A DNA stretch of 64,000 bases from Aurelia coerulea (GCA_039566865.1 CM076949.1:7603501-7667500); one strand, 5' to 3'; positions 23,011-34,584 are shown, counted from the stretch's first letter. The notes: a model not told the origin generated them from the sequence alone. Made by a program: numbers and translations.

Positions 23011-23306
23011 TAGGGGTACTTCGGGGGGGGGGGTCCCAATACCACGATACCGCAACACCGCACGAAAAATAGCAAAATACCGCAAACGCTAGAAAACTAA
23101 AAAATTACGCTATGTTTTAATACAGTATACCGGTCTGTAGCAGTTTGATTGCGATCTAGATCCACCTTCCTCCATCAAAATTTGTAGTTTGATTGTAGTT
23201 ACTGTAGATGTTTTACAGACAAAAGAGTGATGTGAGAACGACGGGAAAAAGTTTGATTGACGTGCTTTCAGTAAACTGCATTGACAGCAGAAATTATGAA
23301 TACATA

Positions 23307-25500
23307 GAGTGGTGTCACCCATTATGCCCAATGCCCATGTCGTCGCGAAGTTCCGAGTTAGATCCAAAAAGAGCAATTAATGAAAAAACCAAATAGCCAG
23401 ATTACATCACCAACTAATGGAGAAAGAGATCATTGAGTATTGATTTTTTACGTAAACTCTTTATAATGATTTTAGAAGATTTTAAAGAAGGGGGTAAATA
23501 AGATACTTCAATTTTTTATCGAAGTACCGGTGATCTTCACATGGTTATCGGCCTAAGTATTTTGGTCTGCCAAAGTAAACCCTCCTAGTGTTCAAAATCC
23601 TTGAAATAAACAAGCCGTCAAATTATTTTTGAAGAGGTAGATACTTTGTTGTTTATTTCATTGAATTGCAAGCCAAGAAATTTCAAGGTTACTAGATTTT
23701 GGTTCAAAAATAGTGAGGAAAAATCGATCGAATTTCTACGTAAATTGCAAAAAATCTGGCCGCTGCCTTTTCAGGAAACTCTTTGTATTGATCGAAATTT
23801 TATTTGGCTGTCAGAAAATCGTATCGGTACCGCCAGGAAAATAGGGGATGACATTGTAAAAATTAGATATCTACGTGTTGGTTTTATGCTGATTTCCCAG
23901 CCAGCCATCTTTGTTTGTTTACAATCTAGCAGCCGCAAACAATGGAGAGCAACGACAACAGCTCAAGGTGAAGTCAAAATTATACCCCCGTCCTTAGCCT
24001 ATGTTATTATTGATTACTTGATGTTTGGTTTGGTGTACCAGGGGGTCAGTTTATGATAGATTGGGCCAAAATTCTCGTTGTTTTGAAGTACGTATATCGC
24101 AAATTTCTTGTGACATTGATTTCATGTTTGTATTCCCTTTATGGCAAATTGGTCGTTGAGCAAAGCTGATTTTTTACATTTTACAGAACAATTTTTACTT
24201 CAAGGTAAGCATGACTGCGTTCAGAAAATATTACTCGCTCGTCGATGTTACTCGCAGTGACGCACGTCGGGCGGGAAGTTTTATTCCATCGAAGGGTTAG
24301 TTGAGAGAGCAGAAACTCCAGGCTTTGCAAGAGATTTTTATTGCCAAGAATCAAATAGTTTGATTTCTTTACAACACTGGCTTGCGATTAATAAACTGGG
24401 TAAAACTCCGCGGGTTCCTTGTGTGTATAACTGTCTTGTTTTTGTTTTGGGATGTTCTCCGTATTTCAGGTATTTCAGTGTAAGCTCTTTCCATGTGACC
24501 TTCACCTATGCTCGTTGTTGTTGCTGTTATGGTTTCAGCTGTGGTCAGTTCTAGAATTGAGTAAAGGAGCGTTTGTAATAATTCTGATTTCACCATTGCC
24601 TCGGTTTCGAGGGATATCTGCGCGCGCATAAAAAACATAATTCAGTCTTGCTGTAAATAAGTCGTCTTCTTCTAGCGTCGCCCATTATGGCCGCAGGAGA
24701 AACAATGAACACTACTCTCCGGTAAAAAGTTTTAATAAGAAAAACAGCTTTAATTACTGTTCTTTGTTTATCATTTGGTACTTTAAACCCAAAAATATCA
24801 ATAAGAATTAATCTAAACGTCGAGTTTTGGCAATTGAAATACATGCTCCGAGTTGTTCTAAATCCTGCCTTATCTCTTGTGATTGGATGGATGAGTTTTG
24901 GCATAGTTTCTAAAAAGGAAATAGACTTAATATAATGCTGCGTTTTTTGGGTTTCGATGATTTTCCAGGTCAGTATGTAAGATTTTAACCCAAATTGGTG
25001 TTTTTTTTTAATAAATGTTGCATTTTAATATTTTGAAGAGATTGGAAACTTCTATGGTAAACTGATGGGCATAATGGGCGACAAAAATTGCAATTAGCAA
25101 CACTCAGACTTCATAACCTTAAATCTGAACCAGAAGTCATTTGCTTTGGTTTCATTGTAGATTTCCTCTCAAGAGACAGGACTTCTAAAAAATCAAAGCA
25201 TATTTGAAAAATTTCAAACCGCAAGGTGCCGAGCGAACGAAAAAGAAGGAAGGAATGTGAATAGAATCATGAAATTTGCAATACTTGAAAGAATCAATTA
25301 GAGATATGCACAAACCATCACGTCAGGTTTCAATGCAAATGAACTGAAACTTCAGTGAAGGTCAAATCATGATAAAACAGATGTCAGCGAAGATTTCCCG
25401 TGCCATTGCAATTTTATTACTAGTCGTCAGTCCCCTGAAATTTAATTTCTCTTGCCAGCCGGCCATAATGGGCGACCAGCCATAATGGGCGACGCTACTC
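23307..25500. mobile_element. TA-flanked element with CGCCCATTATG ends, interrupted
   Basis: Inverted ends GAGTGGTGTCACCCATTATG and ...CATAATGGGCGACGCTACTC are flanked by TA on both sides. The element corresponds to the uninterrupted 1029-bp copy at 62340-63368. This copy is split by a 1151-bp segment (23503-24653) with 8-bp direct repeats. The motif CGCCCATTATG or its complement recurs inside the ends and at 25069. No transposase ORF. Confidence 0.75.
23503..24653. mobile_element. 1.15-kb insertion flanked by taaataag
   Basis: The 8-mers taaataag at 23495-23502 and 24654-24661 flank this segment. The same element at 62340-63368 lacks it, so it is a true insertion. It has no obvious terminal inverted repeats and no poly-A tail. 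A 136-codon plus-strand open frame (23646-24056) is not recognised. The mechanism is unresolved: it could be a degraded hAT-type element or a retroposed fragment. Confidence 0.65.
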
Positions 25501-25670
25501 TAGAACAGATTTTATATCATTGTCGTATCATTGATCTAAACTGTTTACCTTTCAGTGGTACTTTTAATATTCTGCTCAAATGTGCAAATGTATTCGAATG
25601 CAGCATGGTTCGAAAGGAATTTTTTCAAAACAAAAAATATTAATGATAATAGCTAATATTTTGACAGGTT

Positions 25671-25840
25671 CAGGGACGTAGGAAGGATCTCAAACTTGAG
25701 GGGGCACGGCACTTCAAGGGCACTTTTTTTATTAAGCTGAAGGGGCACTTCCTGAAAATAAAAAGGGCACTTCTTTGTTCATTGCAAAATCTTGGGGGGC
25801 ACGTGCTCCCAGTGCCCCCCCCCCGGTTCCTACGTCTCTG
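25671..25840. mobile_element. 170-bp hAT-type MITE
   Basis: The ends CAGGGACGTAGGAA and ...GGTTCCTACGTCTCTG are inverted repeats, flanked by perfect 8-bp duplications gacaggtt. The 8-bp TSD and CAGGG-type end fit the hAT superfamily. The body is rich in 'gggcact' runs. Confidence 0.9.
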
Positions 25841-25846
25841 GACAGG

Positions 25847-26330
25847 TTGACTTGCTCAAACGTAAAACTATCTGTTATCGTTCAAGGACCTGTAATCATA
25901 CCTATTGACAATCGTTGTAGCAAAGCATTGTCAGGTCTTGCACCCGGCTATCTTTCAAACCTTTTCAAGAAAAACTCTGCGCGTGATATCAGTATGAATT
26001 TGCGGAATGCCATTGCCGATGTCCTTGTTCCAAGGATGAAAACTTGCAATGGGCAGAAAGCGATATCTTTCTTGACTTGGAATGAATTGCCTTTGGATGT
26101 CAAACAAGCGCCCTCTCTTAGCATTTTTAAAAGTAGGCTGAAGAGTAATTTGCCTCTCTCAGCCTTACTCTGTTATTTTTCATTTATCTTTTAGATTGTA
26201 AACATCAGTGATTTTTAAGTAATTGTTAGTAATATTGTAAAGTTTGGCACGGCCCCCTGTAAAGCAATCCTCTCGATTGACGGGGCTACCGTGTAAAAAT
26301 AATGAAAAATGAAAAAAGAAACAATGAAAT
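25847..26330 (+). pseudogene. 3' end of a non-LTR retrotransposon
   Basis: The plus-strand open frame ends in AISFLTWNELPLDVKQAPSL and then SIFKSRLKSNLPLSALL, the typical C-terminus of LINE ORF2 proteins (W/N-x-LP-x-x-V-x-x-A-x-SL-x-x-FK-x-x-LK). It is followed by a 3' UTR ('ggcacggccccctgtaaag', 'cgacggggct'-like) and an A-rich end near 26300. It is severely 5'-truncated, and a hAT MITE abuts its left side. Confidence 0.65.
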
Positions 26331-26685
26331 TGTAGTTAAAATTGAGGTAAAAAGTAGAATAAAAAGAAAATAGTTTAATGTACAGTTAAAGGACAAGAAT
26401 TTATTAGAGTCAAATACGTTTTTCTTGGACATCTACAAAGGCTTAGATAGTTTTAGTTTCTTTTTGAATTGAATAGCAAGATGGATATTTCGATATTTCG
26501 TAGCGTGTTGTTGTGGCAAGCGACTTTTCTCCAGTTTGCGCATTTTTGGTAAAACAACATAAGAGCCATTGCCTCTAGAGAGCCATTGCTTCTGCACCTA
26601 TTTTTTTGGCCAGTACTGAAAAAGTTTCTTAAAATTGTTAGATTTTGAGTACTCAGATTTTCTTACGAGTTTCTTAGGTTCCCTA

Positions 26686-27115
26686 CCGGGGGGGGGGGGT
26701 ACTCATATATTTTTCCGTACGGGGACGTGCCGCCGAACAGGGTATCATTTTCAGGATTCCTACTCCGGGACAGGGTATCACTTTTGTATAGATAGTCGTC
26801 GGCTCCATGACAGGGTCCATATTTTGTATAATTGTCTACGTAACGTCGTAGCCATTTGCACTCCGCGAGTGTGATGCAATTTTTTGGATGGCAACATTTC
26901 CATTTTTTGATAGATTTTTATCAAATTTCTATCAAATTCCCAGGGCAGCGTACAATTTTGCATCAAGAAACTCAAGAACATGGTATCGTTCTTTAAATTC
27001 TACTCCGGGACAGTATATCATTCTTGGGAATTTTACTCCGGGAAAGGGTGCCTTTTCAGATATTCTAGCGGCAAGTCCCCGTATTTTCGTAGACCAAGTA
27101 CCCCCCCCCCCCCGG
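26686..27115. mobile_element. 430-bp poly-G/poly-C-ended MITE
   Basis: Starts CCGGGGGG...TACT and ends AGTACCCCC...CCGG. The flanks gttcccta and gttccatt each differ by one base from gttccata, the sequence at the homologous unoccupied site near 52970. Inside are 'tacggggacgtgccgcc' and several degenerate 'actccgggacagggtatca' units. Same family as 57249-57570 and as the outer ends of 40668-58418. Confidence 0.8.
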
Positions 27116-27160
27116 GTTCCATTACAATCCACATGTTCACTACCTATATGCCCTCGCGAA

Positions 27161-27334
27161 CATAAGCGTACGGGAAGAAAAAATCTAGGGGGGCGGCCCG
27201 ACACAAAGTCCATTGTTTACCAACATTTTTGCCCGACTGAGGGCAGATTTTTGCCCGATTGGGGCTGATTTTCGACGATTTTTCCAACATTGGGGGGCTG
27301 CCGCCCCCCGGCCCCCCCGCCCCGTACGCTTATG
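27161..27334. mobile_element. 174-bp MITE with CATAAGCGTACGGG ends
   Basis: Inverted ends CATAAGCGTACGGG / CCCGTACGCTTATG, flanked by ctcgcgaa and ctcgtgaa (one mismatch). The 8-bp TSD suggests a hAT-type element. Interior poly-G and poly-C blocks. Confidence 0.75.
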
Positions 27335-27363
27335 CTCGTGAACGTTTTAAAACAAGGTTTTAA

Positions 27364-27895
27364 AGGTGGTGTGAAGCGAAAATTTTTATTGATGCAAATG
27401 AATAGCACAGTTGAATGATAAAGAATGTCGTTTAAATTTTTTTGATACCTTGTTTCATCTTCGAGTTATCTAAAGTCTGCGCGCAGGCTAGTTATCTACT
27501 GTTTTGTACGATTGGCTGATGACGTCATTTTGTTTGCAAAATGTAAAGGAAGTATACAAGGTTGGCCATGTTTCCAAAGAGAAATCTAATTAAAAAACTT
27601 TGCACAATCAACATGCCTTTCTAAACATCATATTAAGTCATGAGGCAATTTATATAACATCTATTCAGCTCAGCCGAAATATTTCTTACAACTGTAACCT
27701 TTCAAAGATCAGATACAGTTATATTTCCATATGTTGTCCTAGTAATTTGCAAACAAAATGACGTCATCAGCTGCAACTTAATATCAGTGGATATCTTGAA
27801 AACGAAATAAGATATCAAAGAAATTAAACAGGATTCTTTAGCATTCGACTGTGCCGTCCATTTGCACTAATAAAAATTTTCGCTTCAGGTCACCT
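27364..27895. mobile_element. 532-bp TTAA-type MITE
   Basis: The ends AGGTGGTGTGAAGCGAAAAT and the inverted ...CGCTTCAGGTCACCT are flanked by TTAA. Long TIRs and no coding capacity. It is the intact relative of 4132-5165. Confidence 0.8.
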
Positions 27896-28004
27896 TTAAG
27901 ACTTTCCAATGTTTAGACATTACTCAAGTACCTTACAAGAACTATGGTACAGGAAACAATTGAAAGTACAGTGCAGTAAAAACATGTCAAGGATTTTCTT
28001 TATA

Positions 28005-28625
28005 GACCAGGCGGAGAATAGGGGAATGGTCACCCGAGAGCGAAATTTATGAGACCAATTGCATTTGGTCAATTCGAGGGTGCTGATTTCGAAAATCGAT
28101 GTTATACGGGGGTTTATGGGGGCCATCAGCCTCGTTTTCACGTTTAAAATCTCGTTTTCACGTATGTGAAGGAAACCAATGAGAAGCCAGTTTTAAATGG
28201 AGATATGTCATTTCTTAAAGTATGTTAAGCATCTTTGTTAAGCATAAATGCTGAAAATTGAATTTGGAACTGTTAGGGGGGCGAACAGCCTCGTTTTCGT
28301 TATGAAATAGCATGCAATCTTACAATTTCTATCCTTAGATGGACATCTAAAAGGCTAAATACATGCGAAATTTTTGAAACCAAGTGCCTTTGGTCAATTC
28401 AAGGGTGCTGATTTCGAAAATCGATATTATACGGGGGTTTATGGGGCCATCAGCCTCGTTTTCAGGTTTTTTTAAAGTCTCGTTTTCGCATATATGAAGG
28501 AACCCAATGAGAAACCAACTTTAAATGGAGATAGGTCTAATTTTAACGTATATTAAGCATCGTTGCTGGGTATAGATGCTTTAAGTTGAATTTAGGACTG
28601 TTAGGGGGGCCAACAGCCTCGTTTT
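28005..28625 (+). repeat. Left terminal inverted repeat of the 3.5-kb transposon
   Basis: Inverted copy of about 30933-31553. Contains two about 325-bp sub-units, each with 'cagcctcgttttca' and 'acgggggtttatgg'. Confidence 0.85.
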
Positions 28626-28797
28626 CATTACGAAATAGCGTAATCTTTCAATTTCTATCCTTAGATGAACATCTAAAAGGCTTAAATATTATGGAGAGAC
28701 TGATTTTGAATTGTCATCAATAGGGGCTATGCAGCGCTGTTCATCATTAATTGATAAATAAAACCAATGGAAATGCTAGCGGATTATCTAAATAAAG

Positions 28798-30034
28798 TCA
28801 AATCGTTTCAAAGTTTCTCAAAACGTCTTCAGACTCACTACACTCGATACTCTCAATATCCTGCTCTTCGTTGACTTCAGCTTGGTTAAACAAAAGCTCT
28901 GATACATCTTCTGGGTAACAAGTACCACTCCAACGAACTGATCCTCCTTCATCCCAACCATGATCTTCTGGGGAGCCCAATTGAAGAATCAAACTATCGA
29001 AGATCATGGCGACCTAGTTTTTTACGCAGAATATGAAGCTTCAGGTTTTATTTGCATGGTGGCAGGAGACTAAGATCTACGACCTTCTTTTCTCTTTCGA
29101 ACTTCTGCATAAACAACTTGTGTCGCAGCTGATTCACTGATGATATTCTTTGATTTCCATATAATACGCAAACAAACTTCTCGAAACCATTGACGAGATT
29201 GTCCGACACCTGAGAGGAGCTTCCCAACTCAGTAAAAAGGCTTACGAATTCAACTTTCTTCGACATTGTCTTCCAAAATGCTTGCTTTCCCTTTCAAAAT
29301 AAACTGGAAACAAAGTCGTTGCCAGAAAGAGCGTGAAGGCCAAGTAATGCTTTCTTTTTCTCGATCTCCAGGCTTGATGATGTCATGTCGATTATCTTCC
29401 GTTGTTTTCACGTACCATTATCTACGAGAATCTTCGTTCCGCCGAATTCATGTGAAAGGAACAATGCTAGAATGTCGATGTCACCAGAGGGGGATCGAAT
29501 CATGACAGCATCATCGGGTGAAGAGTCCCCATCTTTAACCAATGCCACCAACTTCGTGTCTGCTTCTTCGTGGTTGCTGGCCCAGTTTTCGAGAACTTCA
29601 AAATGATCCTCTGTAACTTTCGTACACTGAGATTTGTTTGAAATTATTACTATCCGGCTAAATATTTGGCTACGACCCTCAATTATTGCAAGCTGAAGAA
29701 GATCAAACAACATCTCTTTGTTTTCCCCATTGCGGAGAAAGCTGTTAAAGTCATATGGCACTTTCATGTCAGGACTCGCCAAGACGTATCTCTCACTTAC
29801 ACCTCTCTTAACTCTATTACTACCCTTTATGCTGTTGTCCCTGTATGTGTCACAGACAATAACAATTGTTGTATACCGGGCTGGAACTGTAGCAAATATT
29901 TTGGTCGCCATTTGTCTTATTGTTGATGCAGGACGAACCAAACTTCGTATGGCTGCGGCAAGGGCCAAGTAGTATGTGTTCAATTTCTCCGCAGGTGGTA
30001 GTTCACCTGGGCTAACGATAGTTAGGTCACTCAT
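28798..30034 (-). pseudogene. Broken transposon gene, predicted PIN/FEN1-like nuclease
   Basis: Minus strand, ATG at 30034. The first 208 codons are open and include VIVCDTYRDNSIKGSNRVKR (residues about 58-77), NHEEADTKLV (154-163) and RSPSGDIDILAL (180-191). After a TGA at 29408 the same frame continues KKALLGLHALSGNDFVSSLF. Then come another TGA (29294-29296) and a segment ending LSLLPPCK, a TAA (29048-29050), and after a frame change SPEDHGWDEGGSVRW. An early Asp, an EAD-T motif, a D-x-D-x-L strand and a G-x-D-Y/F-like loop in this order resemble the acidic site of FEN1/XPG-type PIN nucleases; that fold is my inference. I recall similar uncharacterised proteins in marine invertebrates. Three stops and one frameshift make this copy inactive. 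Confidence 0.75.
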
Positions 30035-30932
30035 GGCAGCTTCGTATAATTTGCTTTTAACGGTCTATCTGATGGCACCATCTGCTGTGCTGAGAGGCAT
30101 CGATATGGCGCAAGTGGAAACGATAGATTAGTCTCGAGATCTACACCTGCCTCGTGCTTGTTCGAGTACGTAACTAGCAAGAGACGGTTTTCACGGGTGT
30201 TTACATGAAAAGAGTTTCATCCCACTCAGGCGGGCTAGCCTCTTTTTCGTGCCATAATTTGGGTGCCACAGTGCCACACGCTATAAACTTTGGTTGCGAG
30301 CAATTAATTTTTTTACAAAAATGGCGGAAAAGTTCCGTTGCAGATTGCAAAGTTGTCCGGAATACTTGCTCTTGTTACAGTTACTAGAAATTTTGATTTT
30401 ATGGGCGATTTATCAGAAGTATCCGATGGATAGGTTCGTTGCATCTCAGTCGAGAAAACGAAATAGTTTCCTTCGAAAGACAACCATTTCAGACGTCCAC
30501 TTAATTTTCTTCATTTCTGTTCGCGTTTCTTTAATTCGAGTTCGAGGATTTGTTGTTGATTCAATTGGTCACTGTTGATTTGTTGCTAGAAATGGTTTGG
30601 TGCCAACATTATATATTTACGCACGCGTATAACGGAGACTCGGTGAGCTGGCCCACCTGAGTACAATTCTCATCCCACCTGACGCGGATCCCACCAGCCT
30701 TTCTCACGGATCTCACTCTAGAGAGCTGGCCCACCTCCATGTAAATGCAATTACAGATTAACAAAGGACTGTACTGAAGACACAGATCTCACTCAGGTGA
30801 GCCAGCCCACTTAGGTGGGCTGGCCCACCTCATGTAAACAGGCCCTTAGACTTCTTTTTATATGTAATTCACAACATCAAAATATTAGATATGATACTAA
30901 CAAAGCGTTTTATTAAAGTCTTATCGTACAAA

Positions 30933-31553
30933 CGAGGCTTTTGCCCTCCCCCCCTAACAGTCCTAAATTCAACTTAAAGCATCTATACCTAGCAACGATG
31001 CTTAATATACGTTAAGATAAGACCTATCTCCATTTAAAGCTGGTTTCTCATTGGATTCCTTCATATATGCGAAAGCGAGACTTTAAAAAAACCTGAAAAC
31101 GAGGCTGATTGCCCCATAAACCCCCGTATAATATCGATTTTCGAAATCAGCACCCTTGAATTGACCAAAGGCACTTAGTTTCAAAAATTTCGCATGTATT
31201 TAGCCTTTTAGATGTCCATCTAAGGATAGAAATTGTAAGATTACATGCTATTTCATAACGAAAACGAGGCTGTTCGCCCCCCTAACAGTTCCAAATTCAA
31301 TTTTCAGCATTTATGCTCAACAAAGATGCTTAATATACTTTAAGAAATGACATATCTCCATTTAAAACTGGCTTCTCATTGGTTTCCTTCGTATACGTGA
31401 AAACGAGACTTTAAACGTGAAAACGAGGCTGATGGCCCCCATAAACCCCCGTATAACATCGATTTTCGAAATCAGCACCCTCGAATCGACCAAATGCAAT
31501 TGGTCTCATAAATTTCGCTCTCGGGTGACCATTCCCCTATTCTCCGCCTGGTC
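30933..31553 (-). repeat. Right terminal inverted repeat of the 3.5-kb transposon
   Basis: Reverse complement of the left repeat. The similarity stops inward at 'acgaggctttt' near 30933, beyond which the two flanks of the interior differ. Between the pseudogene start and this repeat (30035-30930) are several inverted 'gctggcccacct' phrases but no exon. Confidence 0.85.
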
Positions 31554-31557
31554 TATA

Positions 31558-34332
31558 AAGTTTCGATAGTTTTTCTCATAAGATTAGTATAGCCAAGGGT
31601 CTTATTTTCACACACAAAATGGTTCAACCAATGGTACCATTTTGAAAAGGCTCGTAGCACAGTAAAATTTGTCATAGGACCCCCTGTGCTCTTATCTCAT
31701 ATTTTCAGAATGAACATACAATTTTGCAAGTCAAATGCACAAATTCAACACAAATTTGATCCAAAACCACTTCAAAATAGATAGAATAGTTTTTGTTGCC
31801 TAAAGATTAGAGTCCCAGGGGCGGTGCTAGGCCTTAAAAAGTAAGGTGGACCAGAGATAGAAATGATTACTTGGTGGTATACCTGATTGTTTTTAGATCA
31901 CTATCACTTGAGAATAAATCCCAACTTGAGTAAGAGATTGGCTGTAAAATGCTTGAAAATGTATACAAAGGCAGAGAGATCCAAAGTTGTAGAGATTTTT
32001 GGAGGAAACGATTAAGAAATTTCTAAAAATCTTTAGCCCTCCGTTTTGTGAACTTGACCAAGTTTCACTTTTTTCATCAGTCGACTGAGCCACAAAAATG
32101 CAAAAGGTAAAGGGCGCTGCGGGGATCCGTTTTGAGAAAGAGTCAGATTCTTAGTATCACCCCATGTTTTGCACAGAGTTGTGCCATCAGCTTTTCAACA
32201 CATCATGATTGCCATGATTTCGAAAATCACACTGCAAATTTCACGTGCATCATCAGAAATGAATGGTGCATCACAGGAAAACCAGTCTTTCCTTTTCTAT
32301 ACAGTGAAGTTGTGATGTACTTTAATATAAAAGATTCTCCACAAATCCGTAAGAAGTCTCTAATTGCAGATAGGAACATCTGGCTTGCTAAAAAGGACTG
32401 CAAGGATTTCTTGGAATGCTTCTTATGAATTCCTGAAGAGTCCTAATCAAAAGCAAGAAAATATTGTTAGGTACCAACTGCCTTGAAGGAAATCGACATA
32501 GTTAAAAGCTTGTCCTAGGCCAAATTAAAAATTTAATCTATTTGTATTCAAGCTGTATAATTGTGTGCCAAAAGAAACAATGGTGGTGTTTATATCCTAT
32601 TCAAAACGGCTTGTTGTGGATATAGCTATGTTGATTCCCTTTAAGTTCCTAGTTTGACTTTTAGAAAGAAACAACAAAATACATTACATGCTCAATTAAA
32701 AAAAAATCTTTTGACATTTAATAGTGATAAAAAATCTTTGAACAAGGAAGGTGTCTTTGCAAACATGGTTGAAGCTAAAATTATTCTGTATAATTCATCT
32801 CTGAGCAAGTGTAAGAAAGTCAGATCATCTTAGATTACAATGTTGCATTTCTCTTCTTTCATGGTTAATCAATACAGGATATCATTGCAGTATCATCAAT
32901 TTTCTGCAAGTAATTGTTGTTTGGTCCTGAAATAAAGGAAGTTAAGGGTTAATTACCATTAAGAAGGATTAGAACCACATATCTCTCTGGTCTACAATGT
33001 AGAAGTTTATAGCATCAAGTGTATGAATAAAAGAAATTATTAATTACAAGTTACAAAACAAAACTAATCTTGTTAGCTAACCCTAGGATAGGGCATTTAT
33101 TTTAGAGGGCATGATGGATACTGTTACCACAAAATTTGTTTCCAAAAATATAAATGATACCCACTTTACAGCTGCAAGAATGAAGAATTAAAAGACAACA
33201 AACAATCATCAATGGAATATTTCATTATTTACCAGGCTCAAATTGACTACAACAATAGATTTTAAAAGACCATAATGTCGCTAATTCACATTAAACTTAA
33301 TTTGCTTTATGAATTAAATCAAAATCAAATTTGGCTCACCTTTGTTATTGCTGACTTCGTTTTGCTGGTTGTCTCGTCAATCAAAACAAGCAGAGCCAGA
33401 TGTTGGCCTAAATTTAACTATCAGACCAAAAGACTTCTTCGCTTTTATCGTAGCCAAACTTGTGACCAGAATTTGGCGATCATCGATAATCTATAAACAA
33501 TTTCCCAGGAAGCAGAACCATGTCGGAATGAAAGTACTGTACTTTCATTCATCAATGACTCGCTTCGTTTTCCATATCGTTTCCTTGCTGTCGTGCGTGA
33601 TCAGCGCGGCGGCCATTTTGTCTAGATAGGGGTTGTTGACGGTTGAAAAAATTATGGCGATTCCCCTACTGCCCGTCGCTGATTGGACGAAGAGCAATTT
33701 CATCATTGGTAGTCCAATCTCTAGCCAATCATGACGCTGCTACTTTCCGTTACATCGGAATTACCGCAAAAGCAGATCAGCCAATCAGAAACCTTGTTAC
33801 AAAAACTTCTACAATACTGATTGTAGCTGCGAGCAGTGAGTTTGACAGAGTTTCATAGCTCTGCTGCGAGTGAATGCAAGTTTTCCAATCTGGTTAACAA
33901 CTTTTTTTATTAATATGTTTCATGTTTGCTTCGAAAAAAAGTTATTTCTGAATTCTCTCTCTAAATAAATAGTAAATCATGATTTCATGAAATCATGATA
34001 GGCCCATCAGCAGTCAGTGCACCAGCCAGACCATCATCAGATCAGACGACCTGACCTACCAGACAGAGAGATGATGAGATGACCATCTCTTTACCAAAAA
34101 ATATATATTATGTAAATTTCATAACGTTAAAGTTACCATCAGTTGTCATTCTAGCCACTTCATCAACTCTATTCAACCAAAATTGACCCTTCGATGAATT
34201 CTGGATCTTCAACAAACGTCTTTTTAGGCCATCATACTCATACTCGTTGTTGTTGTTGCTCAAAAGAAAAGCATATTGAAATAGCCTCATTTACATAATT
34301 GAGCCTCTCTTCTACCAGAAATTCTTTTCAAG
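31558..34332. other. Intergenic, no gene recognised
   Basis: Mostly AT-rich with no motif I can name. A 12-base-arm perfect palindrome (gaatgaaagtac, one base, and its complement) lies at 33533-33557. Around 33340-33620 the minus strand is less AT-rich and has an ATG in a good context (acaaaATGGCCGCC, near 33618) with a 23-codon frame, and a donor-like AAAG|GTGAGC near 33341. It may be a 5' untranslated exon or a promoter region, but I cannot name a gene. Confidence 0.35.
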
Positions 34333-34584
34333 ATGGCCGCAATGGCGAAGGATAACAGCGTGAAAGGGGAATCAATCAGGAGCCAAATGACGAAATTTGG
34401 ATGGGAAGAAGGAAAAGGACTTGGTAGAAATGAACAAGGAATGAAAGATGCCATCAAAGTTTCTGTTAAAAATAATAAAAACGGCCTAGGTTTGGATCCT
34501 AGTGAGACATTTGTTTTTCATTGGTGGGATCACGTGTTCAATAAAGTTGCAAGCAGTATAAAGATTGATGATAAAGATGGAGAG
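34333..34584 (+). CDS. GPATCH4: GPATCH4-like G-patch protein, exon 1
   Basis: ATG at 34333 (aagATGGCC context). It encodes a G-patch domain at about residues 13-55: SQMTKFGWEEGKGLGRNEQG, then MKDAIKVSVKNNKNGLGLDP. The conserved HWWDHVFNK block at about 65-73 corresponds to HWWNELFNK of human GPATCH4. G-patch domains bind and activate DEAH-box RNA helicases, and GPATCH4 is a nucleolar protein linked to ribosome and snRNA maturation. The exon is taken to end at GAG|GTTGGA, which keeps phase 0 into the next exon; this donor is weak. Read-through instead gives a short tail, VGLVR, and stop. Confidence 0.9.

Larger units (their letters stand above)
28005..31553. mobile_element. 3.5-kb transposon with ~620-bp terminal inverted repeats
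   Basis: The left TIR (28005-28625) and right TIR (about 30933-31553) begin GACCAGGCGGAGAATAGGGG on opposite strands and remain highly similar throughout. TATA (28001-28004 and 31554-31557) flanks both ends; it is palindromic, so its status as a 4-bp target duplication is likely but unproven. Each TIR holds two tandem units about 325 bases apart, marked by 'gctgatttcgaaaatcgat' at 28082 and 28407. The interior carries one minus-strand coding region (28798-30034) for a predicted PIN/FEN1-like protein. No DDE transposase, recombinase or polymerase motif is visible. Confidence 0.85.

Noticed and set aside
29266..29972. Plus-strand open frames opposite the transposon pseudogene
   Set aside because: Antisense shadows of the nuclease-like coding region, with no motif.
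33597..33618. Minus-strand ATG in good context (MAAALITHDSKETIWKTKRV) as a gene start
   Set aside because: The frame stops after 23 codons with no convincing donor inside. Kept only as a note on a possible promoter or 5' exon region.
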